A DNA stretch of 64,000 bases from Cladopsammia gracilis (lineage: Eukaryota > Cnidaria > Anthozoa > Scleractinia > Dendrophylliidae), in NCBI GenBank assembly GCA_022457155.1, contig JAJGOT010000319.1, positions 288,001-352,000 on the forward strand, written 5' to 3'. Within the stretch, counting starts at the first letter, position 1. The number at the start of each line of letters is the position of its first letter. Positions 46,085-56,667 of this stretch are shown one piece after another. The position numbers and the translations under genes were made by a program. The notes under the pieces are model-generated. The model ran no database searches and was not told the DNA's origin. It saw nothing but the letters and a program-made list of their open reading frames with translations.

Positions 46085-49011
46085 ATGGTGAGTAGAGGCG
46101 GCACTCAATTTGACTTTCAATTACCTTTTTGTTTTTCAGCTTCTAAAACCGAAACCACGAACACAAAGAGTGGAGTGCTTTGTATCACTGACAAAATTTA
46201 TTTCAGTCATTTTAACCTAAACCGGCTTGGCTTGATATACTCGTTTTGTAACATTACTTTTTTTTTTCTCATCAGGGATTTTCTTCAATTGTCACAGCTT
46301 TGATTTTGTTTGCTTGCATCGGTCAGATGAGAGCTGCAGTGGTGTTTAAGGTATTAACGTATGTTATTTTTAGCAGTTTTCAATTGAGTGTCGAAAGTAA
46401 TCACACAGTTGCTTTGGTTTTGCATTGCTACGCTTTGTGATTGGCTAACAAATCTCGCGCCACTTTCTCGACCAATCAGAAGTAAAACCAAAACCAATCG
46501 TGACTTGCTCGCACGCGTTTTCCCGCGCTTGGTGCCGCCGACATGTAATTGCTTCGAGTTCTGATTGGTTCATTGGATTGTTTACGACTGCTGTGATTGG
46601 TCAGAGTAATTACTTTGGTTTTGGTTTTACCACACTCAATTGAAAACTACTCTATATGTTAATAATGAAAATATTCGAAAGAAAATTGCTAAATTTTCCT
46701 TCTCGAGGTGTGGCTAGCTTTTTTGCTATTTCACTGAGTAATGTTTTTACAAGGTTAGTAGGTCACGCTAGTTTCACGTTTTCTAAATCAGCCTGACAAG
46801 AACATTAGGGAAATCAACCAAAGTCGATTACGGATGGTCAAACTTGGACAGGATTAATTTTTTTTCTTTCATTAATGTAGTACGTCGAACGTGCACAGCA
46901 GACGTGATGTCGCATGATTCTATATGACTCTAACACGTTCTTGGCTTCGACACAATTGTTTAGATTAAAATGGTAAAGACTGTTATTTCGTGGCGCACCT
47001 GGAAACTAGCTCAAGCGTACTGACCACGTTAAATAAAGGATTGATTGATTGATTGATTGATCATGTTACGTTGTGCCTCGTGACATACTCCAAATATGTT
47101 TTTTGGCTTTTCAAACTGATACTAAAAATAGGTGACAGTGTTCCTTTAAGCATACAGTAATAGACGTAATACTGTTTAGCTGTGAAGATGGTGGTCTCAT
47201 ACGCTACACCAAAGTTTGAGTGAAATGTTAGAATAAGATATCAAATCAAATCCTGATTGTTGTTCTAATGTCCATATTTTTCTTGAACACAGATCCCTGG
47301 TCTGGAGCAAACGACTCGGACTTCAGAGAAGTTTAAGCTCCACATCACAGAGAGGGGTACCAAGTTTGATGAAAATATTGAAATCGACGAGGAAAACGAC
47401 ATTGAATATTTCAAAGTGCCTCCTCACAATGAATTATCCGAGACCGACAACATGTACGACTTCAAAATGGTGAGGCATATATATTTCATTTCATATTTCA
47501 TTTTTTTTCTCAGAGCGCGAGCGGGCGGGATTCTGCGAATCCTGCAATATGATTGGTTCCGGGAGCGGGCTAAGTGTGCTTATCTAAAATTTAATTACGT
47601 GTTTGTTTAACCAACAGAACATCACAGTTAGTCGCGTGAACAGTGATCGCGTTTGTCACATTACTCCACTGCCATCTGACCTGCCAAGACCAAACGTGTT
47701 GTCAAAAGGACTGAAAATGGTATTTATAACCTATTTTAATCCATGCACTGATCTGATCCCCTTTATAACAGTAAAAGCAGATTAGTCACAATGGAAAGGA
47801 TACTACAACTGAACTGATAGGATTAATGAGTAGTTTAATATGCCAATAAACCGTCCAGCTCACACTGATATGTCAAATGCAAACAACTGTTTTAACCCCT
47901 TCACTCCTAGAGTCAATTATGGAGACATGTAGTGTTGTCCTAACTTTCGAGTCTGTCGACAAAATCCTACAATGTGACAACCTATTCGCCCGGCAGTACT
48001 TTTGCATGGATACAGCTTATTTGAAAGAAAAAAATGACAATGTTAAATATATTTGTCGCCTTCTTAGCATAGAAAATCAAGATGAATTAATAGTTGTTTT
48101 TTTGTTCTCTGTAGCTGACAAGTTTGCCTCCGTCTTATAACATTGAAAAAACTACTCAACAATGGAGACTCGGTGACCTTGTTGACAAATGGACATTAAG
48201 ACCTGAGGTACGAGAATTTTGTGGCCAGTTCCCAGTCTACCGATTGGAGCCATTCTCCCCCGACTCAGTTTCTGTGGTGGCTGGAGACAAGGATGACACT
48301 CGCGCTGGTAAGCCTGTGCTATTACTGAATTAAACTGGAAACCTTATGACACTCGCGCTGGTAAACCTGTGCTATTACTGAATTAAATTGGAAACCTTAT
48401 CTCGTTCCCAGATCTCACTTGTGCTGCTTGACCGTGGGAGATCTGGATTCAATACTAACTAGAACCAAGACGCATATGCATCTTTTTGTTGCCTTATTAT
48501 GGTTTATGCGCGGGATGCCGGCTCTTTAAGCCTGTTCATTGTCCTTGTGTCAATAAAACACTCGTTCTTCTCACAGTCATTAGCAGTGTTTTTAGTTGCT
48601 TGCAATTATTTCATGAATTAAGGCCCTTAATTCCTTGATACCGGGAATCAATTTCGTGCTACTCCAAATTAAAGGGTGTAAATTTTGTCTCTTTTTAGAC
48701 GGAAACGGAGTTAGATATTTTTAGTAACCTTCTTGGTACATCTTTGGCAATTTGGGAGATACATTAACTTGTTTTTTGTTATATCTCACACAGAGAGAAC
48801 AAGCCGTCAAATTACAAATATGCCCCTCTGTAGCAACACCCTCCCACCATGCCATCCTAATCGTTGGGTGTACCGTTGCAAGATACGAACCAGTCGCTGC
48901 GTGTATTACATCAGCTGCAGAATGGATCAATCTAATTCAATTGTAAGGTGTCCACCGTTTACGAAGCATCCGTGCACCAGTCTGATGTGTTGCACAGCTA
49001 CATGCCAATGA
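46085..49011 (+). CDS. Secreted BRICHOS-domain precursor, copy 2 (mosaic, 10 Cys)
   Basis: Coding exons are 46085-46087, 46276-46350, 47293-47469, 47618-47719, 48115-48307 and 48794-49011, 255 residues. Exons 1-4 are almost identical to copies 1 and 3. Intron 4 onwards is not alignable outside the exons, and exon 5 differs at many residues (LTSLPPSYNIEKTTQQWRLG), while the BRICHOS end FCGQFPVYRLEP is kept. The cleavage region reads RTSR followed by Q, a minimal R-X-X-R site. The 67-residue tail keeps the six first Cys at identical spacing, adds a tenth Cys (KHPC), keeps CC-X3-C, and ends right after it. Net charge is about +7. Intron 5 is only 486 bp. It looks functional and is probably a recombinant between paralogues. 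Confidence 0.8.
46375..46648. repeat. MITE-B in intron 2 of copy 2
   Basis: The orthologous insertion of the 3203-3476 element. Confidence 0.65.
47040..47062. repeat. (GATT)n microsatellite, copy 2
   Basis: A short tract, about 5-6 units, at the site of the 3871-3952 tract. Confidence 0.85.
47916..48012 (-). repeat. Single inverted 88-bp-family unit, intron 4 of copy 2
   Basis: The reverse complement resembles the minisatellite unit of copies 1 and 3 (CAGACTCGAAAGTTAGGAC, AAAGTACTGCC), but it lies in intron 4 rather than intron 5. The unit is therefore a dispersed repeat. Confidence 0.55.
48295..48400 (+). repeat. 53-bp tandem duplication carrying a splice donor, copy 2
   Basis: GACACTCGCGCTGGTAA occurs at 48295 and 48348. 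The repeat includes the last 13 bases of exon 5, the donor and 35+ bases of intron. Using the second donor would add an in-frame TAA, so the first is the working site. Confidence 0.85.
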
Positions 49012-49189
49012 AGTGTTCAAGCGTTTAATGATGTATAGATAGTTTTCACTCACGTGACCTTATCAGTCCTGTGTCCTGTGTCCATTTGGCGCACTTAACA
49101 AAAGAAGTTCATTAAAATTATTTTGTAGGTGTGCACCAACATGGCCGCCGTGACGTAACGTGAAAACCACCTGTAGAGCAGTATTCACT

Positions 49190-49690
49190 TGAGTATCGTA
49201 AAACCAAAACCAAAGTAATTACTCTAACCAATCACAACACACGCTGACAATCCAATGAACCAATCAAAACAGACGGAGACAATCCAATGAACCAATCACA
49301 ACAGACGGAGACAATCCAATGAACCAATCACAACAGACACAGACAATCCTATGAACCAATCACAACAGACACAGACAATCCACTAAACCAATCACAACAG
49401 ACGGAGGCAATCCAATGAACCAATCACAACAGACGCATTCAATCCAATGAACCAATCACAACAGTTGCAGACAATCCAATGAACCAATCAGAACTCGAAG
49501 CAAATACATGTAGCCGGTGTTAAGCGCGGGAAGCATTTCGAGTACAAACAGGTTACAATTTGTTTGGTTTTGCTTCTGATCGGGTTGAGAAAGTAGCGCG
49601 AGATTTTTTTAGCCAATCACAAACCATAGCAATGCAAAACTAAAGCAATCGCGAAATTAATACTGATACTCAACTGAAGACCGCTCTTAT
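49190..49690. repeat. CCAAT-rich tandem repeat inside a MITE-B relative
   Basis: Eight 32-bp units start at 49246 and every 32 bp to 49470. Each holds AATCCAATGAACCAATCACA. Flanks match MITE-B in inverse orientation (AAAACCAAAACCAAAGTAATT), so this is a copy whose interior was amplified. It lies ~180 bp after the stop of copy 2. Confidence 0.75.
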
Positions 49691-49699
49691 TTGTTACAG

Positions 49700-52350
49700 C
49701 AAAATGTCACTACTTGCTCGACTAGCTGAAGACAAGATAAACTACATATGAAGTAGCAAAGAAAGAAGCAATAATGTAATGAAATCAGAAAATAGTTTTG
49801 CTGAAATTGTGATTTTGTTTTGATAAACCATTATATATAAGGTAGGTAGATGTTTGTTTCCTAACGTTTCGAGCTGAGATATAGCATTTATTGACCCCTC
49901 GAGGTGGTTACACAAAATGTGCAAACAAAATTTTGTGTAACAGATTTTCATTTTTGGGCACTTCATATTCCCCTCTCAAAGCTTTTAGCATGTGTTTAGG
50001 TTAAGCAAGAATACTGTAATTTTCAATTTAAGCAGAAACAAGTCACTGTATTTTAAAAATTAAAAATTGAGCTTGAACGACATGACATGCCTCTTTTTTC
50101 TAGCCTAGTGAATGAAAGTGTCAGAAGGTTATACGTAATATCGTAAACGCTCTATTAATTCCCCCTCTCTATTAACACCCCTCTCTAACAAGCCCACCCT
50201 CTTGAGCTTCGAGTTTTTATTATAATAAGCCCCTTCTCTTTAAATGTTGTCAAAAAAGCATACGCAAAGGCCAAGTTCAAATCAAAGTTCAACTGTAAAC
50301 ACGTTATTAGACTAGAAATAAGTCCATGTAGAAGTGAAGCGATAACATTTCGGTCGGCCATGTTAAATATTCGCGCGGTTAAAGACTGGATCTGATACTG
50401 TTACGCGTCAGCGTATTCAAAAATATCCGGATTCGACCGTCCACACGATGCCGTACACGTAGCGTATTCAAAAATTTCCACTCTGGAGAGCGAATTAAAA
50501 AAGTTGCGGATTCGTGAGCCGAATTCGTTGGATACGTGTGGACGGAAGGCCAATCCGCAACAAAAAAGTTGCGGATTCAAAAATATCCGGATACGTGTGG
50601 ACGGGGCCTAAGTTCCGCCGAATGTAAATACATATATCAGTTGGTTAGCCGACAGGTCGAACAGTAAGTAAACTTTCAGTTCAAGTCACATACGAGCCAC
50701 AGGCAGCCCAACTGGATGGAGGTCACGTGGTTCAGTTTCTGAAATAGGAGCATTGCCACCCCTACCCCCTCCCGCTTCTCCCCTCTAGTCGGAATTCCAG
50801 GAGTTTTTCTGTTTTGTGCATTAAGTTTCGTTTTTCAGTGCCATCCCTTTCTCACAACCGAGTATCTTCTTGAGACATTTTTGGAAAAGTTCTCTCTGTT
50901 CAAAACTCTAGACGCAAAAAATTGGCTGCAATACGTTTTTTCTCCTCATAAGTTTTATCTTCTCATATTTCTGCTCATATTTCTGCCTGTTCCAGGCGCG
51001 CAGATAGTGGGTAGCAAAGGATAGGCAGTAGGCAGGAGGAAAAATATCGCGAGTGCTGACGGAGGGGGAATAGGCGCGAAAGAGAGCAGGCGGGCTCACG
51101 CACCCCCACTCCCCAAGCATCCCTCATTTAGTCATTTTCCCCGCTCCTTCACGCGCCGGTTTTAAGTTGCTCCGCGGCCCCACAATCTAAACGCCTGTAA
51201 TAGTCTACTCTTCATATTGCTTATTGCGCCTACTGAATCGAACCTTCACTCCTTTGCTCCCCAAGAGACGTCCAAAATTCATAAAACCTTAGAAATATTA
51301 ACGCGTTTAAAAGGCAACCAGCTCTTGGCCTTAAAACTGACAGCTGCGTAAGGAGACTATGTGAAACCATTTGCACGAATATTTTTCAAGATGAATATCA
51401 CCTCGCGTAAAATTTGCTAAACTGTAATGCAGCATATTCGATGTATCTTGTAGATTACTAAGGAACCGTTTCTTTTGTAGTGGAAAATGGATTTAAGTGG
51501 AATTTTATGGATCTCTGCTGACGCGTCCTCAGTCGTCCCTCTTGGCAAGACGCTGGAGACGCGTGCGGATAGACGCGGAACACCCCCGCGCTCCCCTCGG
51601 CCGCGCTTCTCTCGCAACCTCGTTCCCAGGGTCTCTCTTCTTCTCTCTTCTCCCTCTCTCTCTCTCTCTCTCGCTCCAGGGGGCGGGAAGAAGAGAGACC
51701 CTGGGAACGAGGTTGCTTCTCTCGTTGCCAGTTGACATTGATAGGAGACCGAGAGACGACTAGGGACGAGTCAGGGATCTCTGTGAAATGACCCTTCCCT
51801 GTTTATTAATGACCCCCTACACAGATGATACAAATGTTGTATAAAATATACGTTAATATTCTGTTGATTTTTGTAACGCGTTTTCAAGTTGCATTTCCCA
51901 GACTCGCCGCACTTCAGCATGATGATAACAGTCATAACATGTTGCAGTACTATTTTCGTCATTCAATTGTGATTCACAACAGATGGAATAATTTTGGGCA
52001 TGCACCTTTCTAGAATTAACAGCACTTTATTAATAAAGGCAGTGAAAGGTCGCAACTATACTTTTTCAAAGCCGGTGCTGGTGTAAAAGACTTAAACGAT
52101 CATACGAATCAGGAGGGTCTTGGGGAGGCTTCCCTAGCAACGTTCTGAGCTTTAACAGAGTTATAATAGCATTAATCACAATGCAATTGTAATTCCTTCT
52201 ACATTTGTTCTTTAGACTCCACTTTTTCCTGGAATTTTCCCTTGTTTTAAATTTTTTTCACCCCTGGTACTACCCCAATCGCTTTTCTAAATGTCTGTTC
52301 CCAAGGTGGCCCTTTACTGGTAAAGTAACAGGAGATCAGGTCCCAGCGAA
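49700..52350. other. Intergenic region after copy 2
   Basis: No gene is recognised. It holds a repeat cluster with ATTCAAAAATATCCGGAT copies (50400-50612), a short hairpin at 51618-51712 and low-complexity C- and T-rich tracts. It is not shared with the 3' flank of copies 1 and 3. Confidence 0.5.
51618..51712. repeat. Hairpin element
   Basis: CCTCGTTCCCAGGGTCTCTC and its complement enclose a CT-rich loop. GCTTCTCTCG occurs on both sides (51605, 51715), a likely target duplication. Confidence 0.7.
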
Positions 52351-52489
52351 TAAATTGTTCTGAAAATAACCCCCTCTATGACAAAGGTGTCCACTGCAAG
52401 TAGCCCCTCTTTCTAACGTTTGAGCACGAATAGTGAGAGAGTAGTAGTTGACCCTTGTATGACAAGAGAGATTAGAGATCGCTTTGCAG

Positions 52490-52777
52490 TCCCCCCCCCC
52501 CCCCCCTCCCCCCTCCATATATAAGCTATATGGGTATGTGCCGCTGTGAAGGGTATGATTTTCAAGCAGTTTAGTCTGGATAGGGTATAGAAATCAGAGA
52601 GTTTTGGTCTAGAATAGGGTATCATTTTCTGGGAAACTGATCAGTGGTATGAAATTAGATCTAGAGTTTCCATCCGGGTTGGTGTCCGGTATAGAATAGT
52701 GTTGATGAATAGGGTAAGGGTTTCAGAGTCGCAGCCGCACACCTCCACCTAAAATTACAAAATTAACCCCTCCCCCG
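52490..52777. repeat. MITE-C, unit 3
   Basis: Orthologous to 42392-42692, with a shorter right C-run. The flank before it (from ~52360) also matches unit 2, marking the left limit of the duplicated unit. Confidence 0.6.
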
Positions 52778-52800
52778 GAAGTGTTGCGTACTTGCTGAAT

Positions 52801-52913
52801 TAGCCTGCGTATCTGGCGGTTTTGTTGGCGCGCGATGCTGAAATTAGCGAGCGGCGTGCGAATTTTAATTTTAGCATCGCGCGCGCCAACAAAACCGCCA
52901 GCTACGTAGGCTA
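52801..52913. repeat. Small hairpin element, unit 3
   Basis: Orthologous to 42727-42841. Confidence 0.75.
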
Positions 52914-53274
52914 TCGCTGAATGATTTTTTAGCAGTACCTCAGTTGAAAGGAGCTCTTTGTAGGTGTATGTAGGTGTAAGGTGTATGCATCAAAACTTTT
53001 AACAGTCTTGCGAGTATTCAGTATTACCGAGATCGGAACTGATCACATCAAACTTATTTGTAACGCAAGATTTCAAAAAAAAGTCACGCAAGTACGATAG
53101 TACGATAGATCACCATGCAGATCAGGTACTCAGCTGGTCATTCAATAGTTTTGGATTGTTTTGTCGATGGTTGTGCGGATAGTTTTCGGTCGTGTAAACC
53201 ATTGTTAGTGGTTGTGGATCTCGTTTTGGGTCGTTGTGGGTAGTTCCACGATTTAGTAACTACGTGTACTTTCT

Positions 53275-55690
53275 TCACGAGGAAGTCCCCCGGGGAGGAA
53301 GTGAACTGACAACTGAGGAAGTTACGGTATTTTAAATCGACAACTCGTGACCATCGGCTTCAGCTCTGGCACAGTTTGCTTCAAGTACTGCCGACAAACT
53401 TTGTCGTACCAGCTGTAACAAGGTCATGTCAGCTAAGAAATATTGATCAGCTTTCGTAACAGCGGGGTTGATGATGGGGAAGTACTGAAAAACTAGGGAA
53501 AACGAGTTTCCTCGTAAACTTTGTCGTACCAGCTGTAACGAGGTCATATCAGCTATGGACCAATATAGACGTTATTTTCAACTGAAACTGAAATAATGAA
53601 CAGCTTTCATATAACACCGTGATTGGAGATGGGGAAGTAAAACTGAAAAAAAAAGACAGTACCCCGAAATTGTTCTTTGTAGTCGATCGTCATGGTAAAA
53701 CGGAAGGGTTGGTGGAAAGGTTGGTAGAAAGGGGTGAATGGTGTTGCATTTAAGATCTTTCTTCCTTAATAATCCCAATATCCAAGTATGAGTTTCAGAA
53801 AAGCAGGAAGGAAAAGAATGAAATGAGTTGGAGAAGATCAAGACCCCGTTGATTCATATTAAACAGGAAGTGCACATCATGCTGAAACAGTCCGATTCCA
53901 GCGGTCCATGCATGTCACGAGCCGACCTGTTTTTATTTGTAGTGCATTTTTTGCGTATACCGTGTAGTATGAAATTTTTGCGGGAGTGTATTTTGCGGAA
54001 TGGCGATTTTTTGTGTGTTTTGATTCAAGATGACTAACATATCTGCTGGCAACTAATTCTTGCGATATTCTGTCCCGGGATGGGGGTACTCAACAAAGTT
54101 TTGTACGGGGATGCTCCGCCCCGAGGTCCAAACCCTTACCCTTTCATATACCGTTTTTGACAGACAAGTTACCCCTTTCATATACCTTTCATTGAAAATG
54201 GTACCCCTTTCATATACCTTTCACTGAAAATGGTTCCCCTTTCATATAGCCTTTACGTACGTCTGTTTGATATATTTTGAAAGGCCCTTTTTATCATACT
54301 TAAATGGCAGTTTTCCCTACCTTTTTTTATGGTAAAGGTACCCCTTTCGGGCGGAGCATCCCCGTATAGCTCATTATAGGGAGTACCCCCCCCCCCCCCC
54401 GGGATATTCTGTTCAAGCAGCAGAACATTAACAAGGACGAAAACTTAATATTTTCAACTTTTATTACTTGTTGAGTTACGGTATGTTCTACTTAGAGACA
54501 TTTCAATGAATTCTTTTAAATCTTTGAAGGTTATACAGTACTTTCCTAAAGGGCTAGGACTGACGCAACAACGTCACGTACTGTGTAGTTTTGTTTGTGA
54601 AAAAAAAAAACTATCATATCTAAGCTCGGGCTGTATGTTTTTTCTATTAAAAATCATTTTTTATAGTTCTTATTTACGTCCAATATCGTCCCAGTAACGC
54701 AAGTTTACATTAAAAGCAGAATTCTTTATTTTCTTTATTTTTGTGGAGTATTATTATCTGAGAGTTTTTTCCTGCGGGAACTTACTTTTGCGGATCGAGG
54801 GCAATCGTCTTATCCCTCATAATCCGCAAAAAAGTCATGCTACCGCCTGTACCTAAGTAACAGTCAGTTCATGAATTTGGTTTTCAATATTGTTAATATC
54901 ACATAAATTGGAGAACCGGATTGTCCCTAAAACATTACAGAGATGTTATTCAGTTTATGCCTCCAAAATGCAAATTATAATAATATAAAAAATACATTGA
55001 CTCCAGACTGATGGACCGCTGGAATTGGACTGTTTCAGCGCCCGCGGCAGCATGATGTACACTTCCTGTTATGAATGCACGGGATCTTGACCTTCCCCAA
55101 CTCATGTTTCATTTTTTTCCTTCCTGCTAATGAAACCCATACGTGGATACTGAGATTAACGAAGAAAGATTTAACAGATTACATCCTAAAGTTGAAAAAT
55201 AAACGAGCTGCGTTTTAGAGCTTTTAAAGTTAATTAGAAATCCAACAGCAGGCCATTCACCCCCGTCTTATCCCCACAATGCAAACTGCGGAGGACTTTT
55301 CCCGGTTTAAACTGTCCCCTTTTGCCATAACTACAGGTTTAAGAACGACTTTGAGGCACTACCGTTTTTCTCCAGTTTTACTTCCCCATCCCCCCTTTTA
55401 CAATAGCTGTTCATTGTTTAATTATCAGTTGAAAATAACTTCTGTCGGTGCCTAACTGACACGACCTTGTTACAGCTGGTTCGACAAAGATTACGAGGAT
55501 CAACCCCGCTGATCAATATTTTTAAAAACTAACGTCAGTCGATGCCTAGCAGACATGACCTTATTACAGCTGGTACGACAAAGTTCGCCGGCAGTACTTG
55601 AAGTATTAGAACGGCTGTACCCTGAATGCTGAAGCCGGTGGTCAGTTTTCGATTTAAAATAACTTCCTCAGTTGTTTTGCTTTCTCAAGA
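53275..55690. repeat. Upstream foldback of BRICHOS copy 3
   Basis: Arms ~53275-53950 and ~55005-55690. The core lacks ~330 bp present in copy 1 (junction CTAAGTAA/CAGTCAGTTC near 54860). Copy 4 has the same deletion. Confidence 0.7.
54074..54402. mobile_element. MITE-A, unit 3
   Basis: Flanked by GATATTCTGT at 54064-54073 and 54403-54412. Confidence 0.8.
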
Positions 55691-55696
55691 GGACTG

Positions 55697-55705
55697 TATA
55701 AAAGG
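55697..55705 (+). promoter_or_regulatory. TATA box of BRICHOS copy 3
   Basis: TATAAAAGG, same context as copies 1 and 2. Confidence 0.65.
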
Positions 55706-55800
55706 AAACATTTGTCTCAGAAAAGCATTACTATCCAGTTGGAGTTTGGAGAAGTTCTTGAATTACAGCTTGAAAGATAAAGATAAAGACAAAGACAAAG

Positions 55801-56616
55801 ATGGTGAGTAGAGGCGGCACTCAATTTGACTTTCAATTACCTTTTTGTTTTTCAGCTTCTAAAACCGAAACCACGAACACAAAGAGTGGAGTGCTTTGTA
55901 TCACTGACAAAATTTATTTCAGTCATTTTAACCTAAACCGGCTAATTGGCTTGATCTACTCGTTTTGTAACATTACTTTTCTTTTTCTCATCAGGGATTT
56001 TCTTCAATTGTCACAGCTTTGATTTTGTTTGCTTGCATCGGTCAGATGAGCGCTGCAGTGGTGTTTAAGGTATTAACGTATGTTATTTTTAGCAGTTTTC
56101 AATTGAGCGTCGAAAGAAATTACACAGTTGCTTTGGTTTTGCATTGCTTCGCTTTGTGATTGGCTAACAAATCTCGCGCCACTTTCTCGACCAATCAGAA
56201 GTAAAACCAAAACCAATCGTGACTTGCTCGCACGCGTTTTCCCACGCTTGGTGCCGCCGACATGTAATTACTTCGAGTTCTGATTGGTTCATTGTATTGT
56301 TTACGACTGCTGTGATTGGTCAGAGTAATTACTTTGGTTTTGGTTTTACCACACTCAATTGAAAACTGCTCTATATGTTAATAATGAAAATATTCCTTTC
56401 CTTCTCGAGGTGTGGCTAGCTTTTTTTGCTAATTCACTGAGGGTTAGTAGGTCACGCTAGTTTCACGTTTTCTAAATCAGCCTGACAAGAACATTAGGGA
56501 AGTCAACCAAAGTTGATTACGGATGGTCAAACTTGGACAGGATTAAAATGGTAAAGACTATTATTTCGTGGCGCACCTGGAAACTAGCTCAAGCGTACTG
56601 ACCACGTTAAATAAAG

Positions 56617-56667
<51 letters not shown>

